DNA of 49,730 nucleotides, from assembly GCA_900540635.1 (NCBI GenBank), contig UQGU01000015.1, positions 1 to 49,730 on the forward strand, in the 5' to 3' direction. Of the stretch, positions 33,305-42,187 are shown piece by piece. The DNA comes from an uncultured Eubacteriales bacterium (lineage in GTDB: Bacteria > Bacillota > Clostridia > Oscillospirales > Oscillospiraceae). A model generated the notes under the pieces. It saw nothing but the letters and a program-made list of their open reading frames with translations. It ran no database searches and was not told where the DNA came from. A program made the translations under genes and the position numbers. The stretch's first letter is position 1, and every line of letters begins with the position of its first letter.

Positions 33305-34216
33305 ATGACTGAATTAACTGATTTTCAGCGGAAAACCGAAGAAATTTATCCCGGAATCTCCCTGCGCTTTTGGGAGCCCCTGGAAAAGCATACCTCCTTC
33401 CGCATTGGCGGCCCGGCAGAGGTGATGGCATTCCCAAAAAATTCCGGGGAATTGGGGCAGCTTTTGAATAAGTCCGTTTTATTGGACTGCAAACCGGTTA
33501 TTCTGGGTGCAGGAACCAACGTATTGGCCCCGGATGAGGGGCTGCGGGGGCTGGTGATCTGCCTGAAGGACTGCCTGGACGGGCTTGTCCGGGTGGACGA
33601 AACCCATATCCGGGCCATGGCCGGAGTCACCATGACGCGGCTTGCCATGTTTGCAGCCCGGGAAGGCCTAAGCGGGCTGGAATTTGCCCATGGCATTCCC
33701 GGCTCCGTCGGCGGCGGCGTGTATATGAACGCCGGGGCCTATGGCGGGGAGATGGGCCGCGTCTGCGAGAGCGCAGAGCTCATGACCGCGGCGGGAGAAA
33801 TCTACACCCTGCAGGGCAGCCAAATGGATTTTTCCTACCGACACAGCTGCCTGGAGAATTCGGGCGACATTGTGCTCACCGCCCTGTTTGCCCTGACTCC
33901 CGATGATCCGGAGGCCATCAAGGGCCGCATGAAGGAGCTGCAGGCCAAGCGCTCTGCATCCCAGCCCCTGAATTATCCCAGCGCGGGTTCGGCCTTCAAG
34001 CGCCCGAAGCAGGGCTATGCTGCCGCGCTGATCGATCAGGCGGGGCTGCGGGGCTACCGCGTGGGCAACGCCGCCATTTCCGAAAAGCACACAGGCTTTG
34101 CCGTGAATCTGGGCGGGGCCACTGCCGCAGAGGTTCGGCAGCTGCTGGAAGACGTGGCCAATATTGTTGAAGAGAAATCCGGCATTCGTCTGGAGCCGGA
34201 AATTCGCATCTGGTAA
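33305..34216 (+). CDS. murB: UDP-N-acetylenolpyruvoylglucosamine reductase
   Basis: 303 residues from ATG 33305, CGGAGG upstream. It reduces UDP-GlcNAc-enolpyruvate to UDP-MurNAc, the second committed step of peptidoglycan synthesis, in the cytoplasm with FAD and NADPH. FAD-binding segments: SFRIGGPAEVMAFP (about 33-46), GAGTNVLAPDEGLRGLVI, and GSVGGGVYMNAGAYGGE. The proton-donor Ser lies in GSAFKRP and the catalytic Glu in the C-terminal EPEIRIW. It leads the murB-whiA-dnaE run; whiA starts 19 bases on. Confidence 0.96.
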   Translation: MTELTDFQRKTEEIYPGISLRFWEPLEKHTSFRIGGPAEVMAFPKNSGELGQLLNKSVLLDCKPVILGAGTNVLAPDEGLRGLVICLKDCLDGLVRVDETHIRAMAGVTMTRLAMFAAREGLSGLEFAHGIPGSVGGGVYMNAGAYGGEMGRVCESAELMTAAGEIYTLQGSQMDFSYRHSCLENSGDIVLTALFALTPDDPEAIKGRMKELQAKRSASQPLNYPSAGSAFKRPKQGYAAALIDQAGLRGYRVGNAAISEKHTGFAVNLGGATAAEVRQLLEDVANIVEEKSGIRLEPEIRIW

Positions 34217-34235
34217 AAGAGAAAGAGGGAACGCC

Positions 34236-35147
34236 ATGCAATCCTTTTCCGCTTCCGCCAAGGCGGAGATATGCCGGGAGTACCCCCAGGACGGCTGCTG
34301 TGCCCTGGCGGAGTGCTTCGGCATTCTGCTGTTCTGCAACTGCTTTCAGGACAGCCTGATTAAAATTATTACGGAAAGCCAGGACTTTGCCAAGCTTCTG
34401 CCGAAGCTTTTCCGCAAGGCCTTCGGCGTGAGCTTTGATACCCTCCCGGGGGAGGAAACCAAGGGAAAGCTGGTGTTTCAGATCACAGATCGGCAGAAGA
34501 TTGCCGCCATTATGGAATCCTTCGGCTTTGCACCCAAGGATACACTGGCCCTGCACATCAACCTGCCGGTGGTGGAGGAGGACTGCTGCAAGGCGGCCTT
34601 TCTGCGGGGGGCATTCCTGACCGGGGGCAGCGTCACCAGCCCCAGCAAGGCCTACCACCTGGAATTTACAACGACTCACTTGAGCGTTGCCCGGGAGTGC
34701 GAGGCCCTGATTCATGAGACCGTGGGTTTTCCTGCCAAGGCGGCTGCCCGGGGCGGGGCCCAGGTGCTCTATCTCAAGCACAGCGACCTTATTTCCGATT
34801 TCCTTACCTTCCTGGGTGCGCCTGTGGCGGCCATGGGCATTATGGAGGCAAAGCTGGAAAAAGAGCTGAACAACAAGGTAAACCGCTGCTGCAACTGTGA
34901 CGATGCCAATACCTCCAAGGTGGTGGAGGCAGCCCAGGAGCAGCTGGGGGCGATCCGCGTTCTGCGGGACCGAGGCCTGCTGGAAAAGCTGCCCCAGAAG
35001 ATTGCTCAGGCGGCCCAGGCCCGGGAGAATAACCCGGAAGCCTCTCTTTCAGAGCTGGCGGCCATGATGGAGCCGCCCATTACCAAGCCAGCCATGAACC
35101 ACCGGCTACAGCGCATTGTCTCCATGGCAAAGGAGGTCACGCAATGA
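34236..35147 (+). CDS. whiA: DNA-binding protein WhiA
   Basis: 303 residues from ATG 34236 with AGAGGGA upstream. The N-terminal part resembles LAGLIDADG homing-endonuclease folds but has no nuclease role (FLRGAFLTGGSVTSP at about 127-141 is the family hallmark). The C-terminal helix-turn-helix domain (about 220-300) contains NRCCNCDDANTSKVVEAA and ASLSELAAMMEPPITKPAMNHRL. WhiA affects sporulation-type gene control in actinomycetes, and cell division and chromosome segregation in Bacillota. It usually follows rapZ and yvcK; neither is here, as it lies directly between murB and dnaE. The stop overlaps dnaE by 4 bases. Confidence 0.95.
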   Translation: MQSFSASAKAEICREYPQDGCCALAECFGILLFCNCFQDSLIKIITESQDFAKLLPKLFRKAFGVSFDTLPGEETKGKLVFQITDRQKIAAIMESFGFAPKDTLALHINLPVVEEDCCKAAFLRGAFLTGGSVTSPSKAYHLEFTTTHLSVARECEALIHETVGFPAKAAARGGAQVLYLKHSDLISDFLTFLGAPVAAMGIMEAKLEKELNNKVNRCCNCDDANTSKVVEAAQEQLGAIRVLRDRGLLEKLPQKIAQAAQARENNPEASLSELAAMMEPPITKPAMNHRLQRIVSMAKEVTQ

Positions 35148-38100
35148 GCTTTGTACATCTGCACGTCCACAGCGAGTACAGTTTGCTGGACGGGGCCTGC
35201 CGCATTGACGGCATGATGGACCGGGTGAAGGAGCTGGGCCAGACGGCCGTGGCCATTACGGATCACGGCGTTATGTACGGCTGCATTGATTTCTACAAGG
35301 CGGCCAAGGCCGCAGGTATTAAGCCCATTATCGGCTGCGAGGTCTATATGGCCCGCAGAAAAATGACGGACCGGGTTCACGGATTGGACAATGACCCCTA
35401 CCACCTGGTTCTGCTGTGCGAGAATCAGAAGGGCTATGAGAACCTGTGCTATCTGGTGTCTGAGGCCTTCCTGCACGGCTTCTACGGAAAGCCCCGGGTG
35501 GACCTGGAGCTGCTGGAGGGGCACCATGAAGGGCTCATCGCCCTGTCCGCCTGTCTGGCCGGTGCCATCCCCCAGGCGCTTATGAATGAAAACTATGACG
35601 AGGCCAAGCGCATGGCCCTGGAGCTCTCCCGTATTTTTGGCCCGGAGCATTTTTATTTGGAAATGCAGGACCATGGCATTGACAAGCAGCGCCCCGTGAA
35701 CCAGGGCCTGCAGCGGCTGGCGCGGGAAACGGGGCTGCCGCTGGTGGTCACCAACGATGCCCACTATCTGCGCCGGGAGGATGCGGATATGCAGGATGTG
35801 CTGCTGTGCATCCAGACCGGCAAGACGGTGGACGATCTGAACCGGATGCGCTTTGAAACCCAGGAATTCTATTTGAAAAGCGAGCAGGAGCTTCGCCAGC
35901 TGTTCCCGGGCTGCGACGAGGCCTTTGACAATACGGTGAAGATTGCCCAGATGTGCAATGTGGACTTTACGTTCCATGAGTACCATCTGCCGGCCTATCC
36001 GGTGCCGGAGGGCTACACCAACGAGGGGTATTTCCGGATGCTCTGCGAGAAGGGCTTTCAGGAGCGCTACCCGGATGCTCCCCAGGAATACCGGGAGCGC
36101 ATGGAGTATGAGATCAATGTCATCAGCTCCATGGGCTATGTGAATTACTATCTGATCGTCTGGGATTTCATCCACTATGCCAAAAGCGTGGGCATTCCCG
36201 TCGGCCCGGGCCGTGGCTCCGGCGCGGGCTCCATTGTGGCCTACTGCATCCATATTACGGAAGTAGACCCCATGAAATACGGTCTGATCTTCGAGCGCTT
36301 CCTGAACCCCGAGCGGGTGAGTATGCCCGATTTCGATACGGATTTCTGCCAGGAGCGCCGGGGCGAGGTCATTGACTATGTCTACAGAAAGTACGGCGCG
36401 GACAGGGTGGCCCAGATCGTTACCTTCGGTACCATGGCCGCCCGGGGCGCCATCCGTGACGTGGGCCGGGCACTGAATTTCACCTTTGCCGAAACCGATG
36501 TGGTGGCAAAGCTGGTCCCTGCCGGTCCCCATGTGACGCTGAAGGATGCCCTTCAGGAATCCCCCCGCTTCAAGGAGCTTTATGAGGGGGACGAGCGGGT
36601 CAAAAAGCTGATCGATACGGCCATGCGCCTGGAGGGAATGCCCCGGAACTCCTCCACCCATGCTGCGGGCGTTGTCATTACGGCAAACCCCGTATGCAGT
36701 TATGTGCCCCTGTCCCGGAATGATGATACCATTGTCACCCAGTACACCATGACCACCATTGAGGAGCTGGGCCTGCTCAAAATGGACTTCCTGGGCCTGC
36801 GAAACCTGACGGTGATCCAGGATGCGGAAAAGCAGATTCAGAGGCTGGAGCCCGGCTTCTCCATAGCATCCATTCCGGACAACGACCCGGAGACGTTCCA
36901 AATGCTCTCGGACGGAAAAACCTCCGGCGTGTTCCAGATGGAGTCTGCCGGTATGACCGGCGTGTGCATCAGCATGCACCCCAGTTCCATTGAAGACATC
37001 ACAGCTATTGTGGCCCTTTACCGTCCCGGTCCCATGGATTCCATTCCCAGATTTGTTGCCAACAAGCTGAATCCTGCCCAGGTGACCTATAAAACGTCCC
37101 TGCTGGAGCCTATTCTGCGGGTGACCTACGGCTGCATCGTCTACCAGGAGCAGGTTATTGAGATTTTCCGCAGCCTGGGCGGCTACACCATGGGCCAGGC
37201 GGATAACATCCGGCGGGCCATTTCCAAGAAGAAGTTGAAGGTTATCGAGGCGGAGCGGAAGGTTTTCGTCTATGGCGATGCATCCCAGGGAATCTCCGGT
37301 GCCATTGCCAAGGGGGTCAGCGAAAGTGCGGCCCAGTCGATTTACGATGAAATCGTGGATTTTGCCAACTATGCTTTTAACAAATCCCATGCCGTGTGCT
37401 ATGCAGTGGTTTCCTATCAGACGGCCTATTTGAAGTGCCACTATCCCAGGCAGTATATGGCGGCGCTGATGACCTCTGTGCTGGATTCGTCCGTCAAAAT
37501 CTCCGCCTATATTGCCGAGTGCCGGGAGCTGGGCATTGCCCTGCTTCCGCCGGATATCAACCACTCCGAGGACCATTTCTCCGTAGAGGAGGGGGGCATT
37601 CGTTTCGGCCTTGGGGCTGTGAAAAACATCGGCAGAGGGCTCATCCGCAGCATGGCTGCCAAGCGCCGGGAGGGCGGTCCCTTCCGTTCGCTGCAGGACT
37701 TCCTGGAGCGCATGGACGATGGGGAGCTGAACAAGCGGGCGGTGGAGAATCTGATCCGCTGCGGGGCAATGGACGGCCTGGGCTGCCACAGAAGCGAGCT
37801 CATCGGCGTATACGATGCCATGATGGACTCCATCTCCTCCAGCCGGAAAAAGAACCTGGAGGGTCAGCTGGGCCTGTTTTCCATGCTGGAAAACGACAGC
37901 GCCGCAAAGATGGACATCCCGAAGCGGGCGGAATTCGACAAAGCCGAACTTATGGCCATGGAGAAGGAGACCACCGGCATCTATCTTTCCGGACATCCCA
38001 TGGATGATTACCGAAAGCTGCTGAAAAACACCCATGTGATCCCCATTGGCGAGCTGATGGATGAGGAAAATCACTACGAGGACAATCAGATGGTCTCTGT

Positions 38101-38605
38101 GGCAGGTATTGTCCAGACCGTGAAGACCAAAAGCACCCGGAACAATTCCGTCATGGCCTATGTGACCATGGAGGATGATACGGCTGCCATTGAAATGCTT
38201 GCCTTTTCCAGTGTTCTGAGCCAGTATGGGGAGTTGCTGAAAGAAAATGCGGCGGTGGTCATCACCGGCAGGCTGTCCCTGCGGGATGACAAGGAGCCCC
38301 AGATCCTGATCAACCGGGTCCGCCGCATTTCGGATTACGCAGCCCAGCCGGAAAGGCCGGAAGTGCCGCGCCAGGCACCCCAGGAGCCTCCCAAAAACAG
38401 GACGCTCTATCTGCGGCTTCCCGGAGAGGAGGGAAAGCTCTATCCCAAGATCCGGGCCATTCTCAATATGTTCCCGGGCACGGAAAAGGCCGTACTGTTC
38501 TTCGAGGATACCCGGGCCCGCCGGGGTACGCAGTGTTCATTGCGGGAAAACATGCTTGCGGAGCTGAAAAACGTTCTGGGCGAGGCGAACGTTGTTGTGA
38601 AGTGA
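35144..38605 (+). CDS. dnaE: DNA polymerase III subunit alpha
   Basis: 1153 residues. The N-terminal PHP domain opens with HLHVHSEYSLLDGA and AITDHGVMYG, keeping metal-binding histidines. The C-family polymerase palm follows, with catalytic aspartates in PDFDTDF (about 396-402) and the nearby GPGRGSGAGS loop. The fingers region contains YALIYRPGPM-like ALYRPGPMDSIPRF, then the helix-hairpin-helix and OB domain (about 985-1070, VSVAGIVQTVKTKSTRNN). This is the DnaE class; Gram-positives usually also have PolC, which is not in this window. It overlaps whiA by 4 bases. Confidence 0.97.
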   Translation: MSFVHLHVHSEYSLLDGACRIDGMMDRVKELGQTAVAITDHGVMYGCIDFYKAAKAAGIKPIIGCEVYMARRKMTDRVHGLDNDPYHLVLLCENQKGYENLCYLVSEAFLHGFYGKPRVDLELLEGHHEGLIALSACLAGAIPQALMNENYDEAKRMALELSRIFGPEHFYLEMQDHGIDKQRPVNQGLQRLARETGLPLVVTNDAHYLRREDADMQDVLLCIQTGKTVDDLNRMRFETQEFYLKSEQELRQLFPGCDEAFDNTVKIAQMCNVDFTFHEYHLPAYPVPEGYTNEGYFRMLCEKGFQERYPDAPQEYRERMEYEINVISSMGYVNYYLIVWDFIHYAKSVGIPVGPGRGSGAGSIVAYCIHITEVDPMKYGLIFERFLNPERVSMPDFDTDFCQERRGEVIDYVYRKYGADRVAQIVTFGTMAARGAIRDVGRALNFTFAETDVVAKLVPAGPHVTLKDALQESPRFKELYEGDERVKKLIDTAMRLEGMPRNSSTHAAGVVITANPVCSYVPLSRNDDTIVTQYTMTTIEELGLLKMDFLGLRNLTVIQDAEKQIQRLEPGFSIASIPDNDPETFQMLSDGKTSGVFQMESAGMTGVCISMHPSSIEDITAIVALYRPGPMDSIPRFVANKLNPAQVTYKTSLLEPILRVTYGCIVYQEQVIEIFRSLGGYTMGQADNIRRAISKKKLKVIEAERKVFVYGDASQGISGAIAKGVSESAAQSIYDEIVDFANYAFNKSHAVCYAVVSYQTAYLKCHYPRQYMAALMTSVLDSSVKISAYIAECRELGIALLPPDINHSEDHFSVEEGGIRFGLGAVKNIGRGLIRSMAAKRREGGPFRSLQDFLERMDDGELNKRAVENLIRCGAMDGLGCHRSELIGVYDAMMDSISSSRKKNLEGQLGLFSMLENDSAAKMDIPKRAEFDKAELMAMEKETTGIYLSGHPMDDYRKLLKNTHVIPIGELMDEENHYEDNQMVSVAGIVQTVKTKSTRNNSVMAYVTMEDDTAAIEMLAFSSVLSQYGELLKENAAVVITGRLSLRDDKEPQILINRVRRISDYAAQPERPEVPRQAPQEPPKNRTLYLRLPGEEGKLYPKIRAILNMFPGTEKAVLFFEDTRARRGTQCSLRENMLAELKNVLGEANVVVK

Positions 38606-38671
38606 CCGCGTTTTTTCAAAGGGCAGACTTTTGCCTGCCGGTTACAAAGTTCTTTCCATTTTGAAAATTTG

Positions 38672-38680
38672 TGTTATAAT
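38672..38680 (+). promoter_or_regulatory. Extended -10 promoter for the lipoprotein/two-component genes
   Basis: TGTTATAAT: TG, one base, then a consensus TATAAT (38675-38680). The -35 region is weak. It lies 44 bases before the lipoprotein start, in the gap after dnaE. Confidence 0.6.
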
Positions 38681-38723
38681 GAATGTATATGCGAAAAGAA
38701 AATCGCAGAGGGGAGCTGATGCC

Positions 38724-40049
38724 TTGAAAAGAAGAATGTTGTTTTTGAGTCTTATCCTGGCGGCGTCGCTGCTTACCGGCTGCGGATATCGGACCGTGGA
38801 GCAGATGTATGCCATTCCCCGCAGGACCGAGGAGTATACTCTGCTGCAAAAGACCATTGAGCAGGCCATGGAAGGGCTGGAGTTTGCATCGCCCACCTAC
38901 GGGGATAACCAGCAGGTGGTGCAAAGCGCTGACCTGGACGGGGACGAAAAACAGGAATATATCGTTTTCGCCCGGGGCAATTCCGAGAAGCCCCTGAAAA
39001 TCCTGGTCTTTCACGAGGCGGAGAACGGCGCTTACTTCCTTATGGAGATGCTCCAGATGAATGGCGCAGCCTTCGAGCAGGTGGACTATGTGGATATGGA
39101 CGGAAAACCCGGCAGCGAGCTGGTGGTAGGCCGCCGCCTGAGCGACCAGATGATGCGGGTTGCCGCTGTTTTCTCCTTTGCCGATGGGCAGAGCGAGCAG
39201 CTGATCAATACCATCTATGCCAAGTTCTTCACTGCGGATATGGATGCCAACGGCAGCGCGGACCTGCTGGTGCTGCGGGAAGGGGAGACCGATGTGTCCT
39301 ATGGCAGCGCCGTGCTCTATACCTATGAAAACGGCAGCATTCTCCGCTCCAAGGAGATCCGGCTGTCTCAGCGAATCGAAAAAATGATGCGCGCGAAGGT
39401 CAGCCGCCTGCAAAGCGGGGAGACGGCCCTGTATCTCTCCAGCTCCATGAACGACAGCGCCATTGTCACCGATGTGCTGATGGTGAAGGACGGAGACCTG
39501 GTGAACCTCAACAATGGCAGCAAGCTTGCCTATAGCGTTCAGACACTGCGCAACTATTACCTATTTATGGACGATATCGATGACGACGGCGTTATGGAGC
39601 TGCCCAGTCTTATGGACCTGCGGCTGGGACCCAACCAGTCCGGCGAAAAGCGGCAGCAGCTGGTCTACTGGTATGCCATCGATTCCGATGGCTATGAGAT
39701 CAAAAAAATGTTCACCTTCCATAATGTAGACGGCGGCTGGTATCTGCGGCTGGACCTGGATGCCATGGCCGCAGAGCGCATGGCCGTGGAAAAAAACGGC
39801 AGCAGCTACACCTTCTACATATGGGACGAACAGAATGAGAGTGCCGCGCCGCTGTTTACGGTGTATTCCTTTACGGGAAAGGACCGGGAGCAGCTGGCGA
39901 CAGACAGCAACCGTTTCCCGCTGTATAGAGGCGAAAATGTTGTATACGCCGGAAAATTGGAGGTCGGCTCCGGAATCTATGGCATCACCCAGGAGAGCCT
40001 GACAAAGGACTTCTGCCTGATCGGTGTAGACTGGAAACAGGAAGGATAA
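38724..40049 (+). CDS. Lipoprotein with repeated DxDxDG-type (VCBS/FG-GAP-like) segments
   Basis: 441 residues from TTG 38724, with GGGGAG 9 bases upstream; ATG 38736 is possible. The signal peptide ends in the lipobox LLTGC, so the mature protein starts with a lipid-modified Cys on the outer membrane face. At least four spaced motifs recall calcium-binding beta-propeller blades: DLDGDEKQEYIVF, DMDGKPGSELVVG, DMDANGSADLLVL and DDIDDDGVMELP. No catalytic motif is seen. It lies 4 bases before a response regulator and kinase, as though it were the extracellular sensor or output of that pair. Function unknown. Confidence 0.75.
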   Translation: MKRRMLFLSLILAASLLTGCGYRTVEQMYAIPRRTEEYTLLQKTIEQAMEGLEFASPTYGDNQQVVQSADLDGDEKQEYIVFARGNSEKPLKILVFHEAENGAYFLMEMLQMNGAAFEQVDYVDMDGKPGSELVVGRRLSDQMMRVAAVFSFADGQSEQLINTIYAKFFTADMDANGSADLLVLREGETDVSYGSAVLYTYENGSILRSKEIRLSQRIEKMMRAKVSRLQSGETALYLSSSMNDSAIVTDVLMVKDGDLVNLNNGSKLAYSVQTLRNYYLFMDDIDDDGVMELPSLMDLRLGPNQSGEKRQQLVYWYAIDSDGYEIKKMFTFHNVDGGWYLRLDLDAMAAERMAVEKNGSSYTFYIWDEQNESAAPLFTVYSFTGKDREQLATDSNRFPLYRGENVVYAGKLEVGSGIYGITQESLTKDFCLIGVDWKQEG

Positions 40050-40053
40050 AGAT

Positions 40054-40740
40054 ATGAAAAAGGTACTGATTTTGGAAGACGAAGTGAATATCCGCTCCTT
40101 CGTCGTGATCAATCTCCGGCGGGCCGGCTACGATGTTATCGAGGCGGGAACCGGCCAGGAGGCCCTGGACAGGCTCAACGAAAATCCGGATATCGGTGTG
40201 TCGATTCTGGACATTATGCTGCCGGATATCGATGGCTTTGAGGTCTGCCGCCGTATCCGGGCCACCAACAAGCAGATGGGTATCATTATGCTCACCGCCC
40301 GAACCCAGGAGATGGATAAGGTGACGGGCCTGATGACTGGGGCGGATGACTATGTGACCAAGCCCTTCTCTCCTGCGGAGCTCACCGCCCGAATTGACGC
40401 CCTCTACCGCCGCATCGGCGGAGACAGCGCAGCCAGCCCGGAGCTGCTGAGCCAGGGGCCCTTCGTTATGAATACGCGGAACCACACTCTGGAAAAGAAT
40501 GGGGAGCGCATCCGCCTGACCCAGGTGGAGTATGCAATATTGAAGCTCTTTATGCAGAATCCGGGCAGGGCTCTTTCCCGGGAGGACATTCTGTCCGCCG
40601 TCTGGGGCAAGGACTACGAGGGCGAATTGAAGATCGTAGACGTGAACATCCGCCGTCTGCGCATCAAGATCGAGGATGATACGGCCAATCCCACCTATAT
40701 CACAACGGTCTGGGGTCTGGGCTATAAGTGGGGCGCGTAA
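40054..40740 (+). CDS. Response regulator, OmpR/PhoB family
   Basis: 228 residues. The receiver domain has Glu8-Asp9-Glu10, phospho-acceptor Asp53 (ILDIMLPD), a Thr in MLTARTQ and Lys in VTKPFSPAEL. The winged-helix domain (about 130-226) contains LTQVEYAILKLFMQNPGRAL and ends TVWGLGYKWGA. The kinase follows after 6 bases and the lipoprotein precedes by 4 bases, so all three are one operon. No target site was recognised. Confidence 0.94.
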   Translation: MKKVLILEDEVNIRSFVVINLRRAGYDVIEAGTGQEALDRLNENPDIGVSILDIMLPDIDGFEVCRRIRATNKQMGIIMLTARTQEMDKVTGLMTGADDYVTKPFSPAELTARIDALYRRIGGDSAASPELLSQGPFVMNTRNHTLEKNGERIRLTQVEYAILKLFMQNPGRALSREDILSAVWGKDYEGELKIVDVNIRRLRIKIEDDTANPTYITTVWGLGYKWGA

Positions 40741-40746
40741 GGCTCC

Positions 40747-42171
40747 ATGAAACTGGAATTCAAGAAAATCGGCAATCTGCATAAGCGTTGGCTGACCAAT
40801 ATTACCCTGGTCATTGTGGCTGTTGGGGTTGTCTGTGTGGCGGCCATTACGGCCTCCTATGCAGCTTATTGCTATAAAAATATGGATGCGGACCTGCAAA
40901 ACCGGGCCCGCACCACCACAGACTATTTCAAAGAGGCAATTGGCCAGGATTACGACACCTTCTACCAGTCCTGCATTACCTATGCCGAGACCTTTGACCA
41001 GGCGGATGCCCTGGAATTGCAGTTCATTGACCAGTATGGGAAGATCGTTGCTTCCTCCTATGGTACGTGGGCAGCCACATCCCCCAGGACGCCCGAGGTC
41101 CAGGAGGCCATCTCCACCCGGACCATCCAGCCCTTTGTGGGCAGGGATCCGGATACCGGCGAGCGGATCATGGCGGTGAGCAGCCCCATGATCTACAGCA
41201 ATGGCCAGGTCATTGGTGTCCTGCGCTACGTGACCTCCACCGCGATCATGGATCGGGAGATCGTCAGCATTGCCTTTATCAGCATCACCGTTCTGGTGGC
41301 GGCTCTGGTGATCATTCTGCTGTTCAGCAGCTTCTTTATCCGCTCTGTCATGCTTCCCGTGGAGCAGATCACGGAAAAGGCAAAGCGCATTGCCAACGGC
41401 AGCTACGGTGCCCAGATCAAAACAAAATACAATGATGAAATTGCCGATTTGGCGGAGACCATCAATGAGATGTCCGTTAAGATCAGCCAGAATGAGAAGA
41501 TGCAGGCGGAGTTTATTTCCCAGCTCTCCCATGAGCTGCGCACCCCCCTGACCGTCATCAACGGCTGGAGCGAAACCCTGCTGGCAGACGAAAGCCTGGA
41601 TGCCGATACGGCCCAGGGCCTGAAAATTATCTCCTCGGAAGCCAAGCGGCTGACGGAAATGGTCATGGAGCTGCTGGACTTCACCCGGCTGCAGGATGGC
41701 CGCATGACCCTGAACGTGGAGCAGACGGATATCCGCAGCGAGTTTGAGGATACCATCTTCATGTATGGCAGCCGCCTGGCCCAGGACGGCATTACCCTGG
41801 AATATCTGGAAAATGACGAGGATATCCCGGAAATTCCCTGTGACCCCAAGCGGCTGCGCCAGGTGTTCCTGAACATCCTGGACAATGCCGCCAAGCACGG
41901 CAAGGACGGCAAAAAAATCGAAGCCAGCATCGCCTATGAAAACGATCAGGTGGTGGTCCGCATCCGTGACCACGGCCCGGGTATCCCCGAGGACGAGCTG
42001 CCGCTGGTGAAGAAGAAGTTTTACAAGGGCAGCTCCAAGGCCAGAGGCACCGGCATTGGCCTGGCGGTCTGCGATGAGATCGTAGGTCTCCATGGCGGTA
42101 CGCTTACCCTCGAAAATGCCGAGGGCGGCGGTACTCTGGTTACCATCGCGCTTCCTGCGACCCAGGAGTAA
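40747..42171 (+). CDS. Sensor histidine kinase with extracytoplasmic domain and HAMP
   Basis: 474 residues. TM1 (about 18-42), an extracytoplasmic PAS/Cache-like domain (about 45-170, with FIDQYGKIVASSYG and SSPMIYSNGQVIGVLRYV), TM2 (about 173-199), HAMP (about 200-252), HisKA with His262 (SQLSHELRTPL), and HATPase with NILDNAAKHG, DHGPGIPEDEL and GTGIGLAVCDEI. The architecture resembles WalK-type envelope sensors. The neighbouring lipoprotein could present a ligand to the sensing domain (inference). Its 3' end is followed 16 bases later by the DUF1385 gene. Confidence 0.93.
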   Translation: MKLEFKKIGNLHKRWLTNITLVIVAVGVVCVAAITASYAAYCYKNMDADLQNRARTTTDYFKEAIGQDYDTFYQSCITYAETFDQADALELQFIDQYGKIVASSYGTWAATSPRTPEVQEAISTRTIQPFVGRDPDTGERIMAVSSPMIYSNGQVIGVLRYVTSTAIMDREIVSIAFISITVLVAALVIILLFSSFFIRSVMLPVEQITEKAKRIANGSYGAQIKTKYNDEIADLAETINEMSVKISQNEKMQAEFISQLSHELRTPLTVINGWSETLLADESLDADTAQGLKIISSEAKRLTEMVMELLDFTRLQDGRMTLNVEQTDIRSEFEDTIFMYGSRLAQDGITLEYLENDEDIPEIPCDPKRLRQVFLNILDNAAKHGKDGKKIEASIAYENDQVVVRIRDHGPGIPEDELPLVKKKFYKGSSKARGTGIGLAVCDEIVGLHGGTLTLENAEGGGTLVTIALPATQE

Positions 42172-42187
42172 ACGGAAAGGACAGCTC

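Noticed and set aside
35006..38074. 1022-codon minus-strand open frame opposite dnaE
   Set aside because: Antisense shadow of a strongly conserved polymerase gene; no motif or ribosome binding site.
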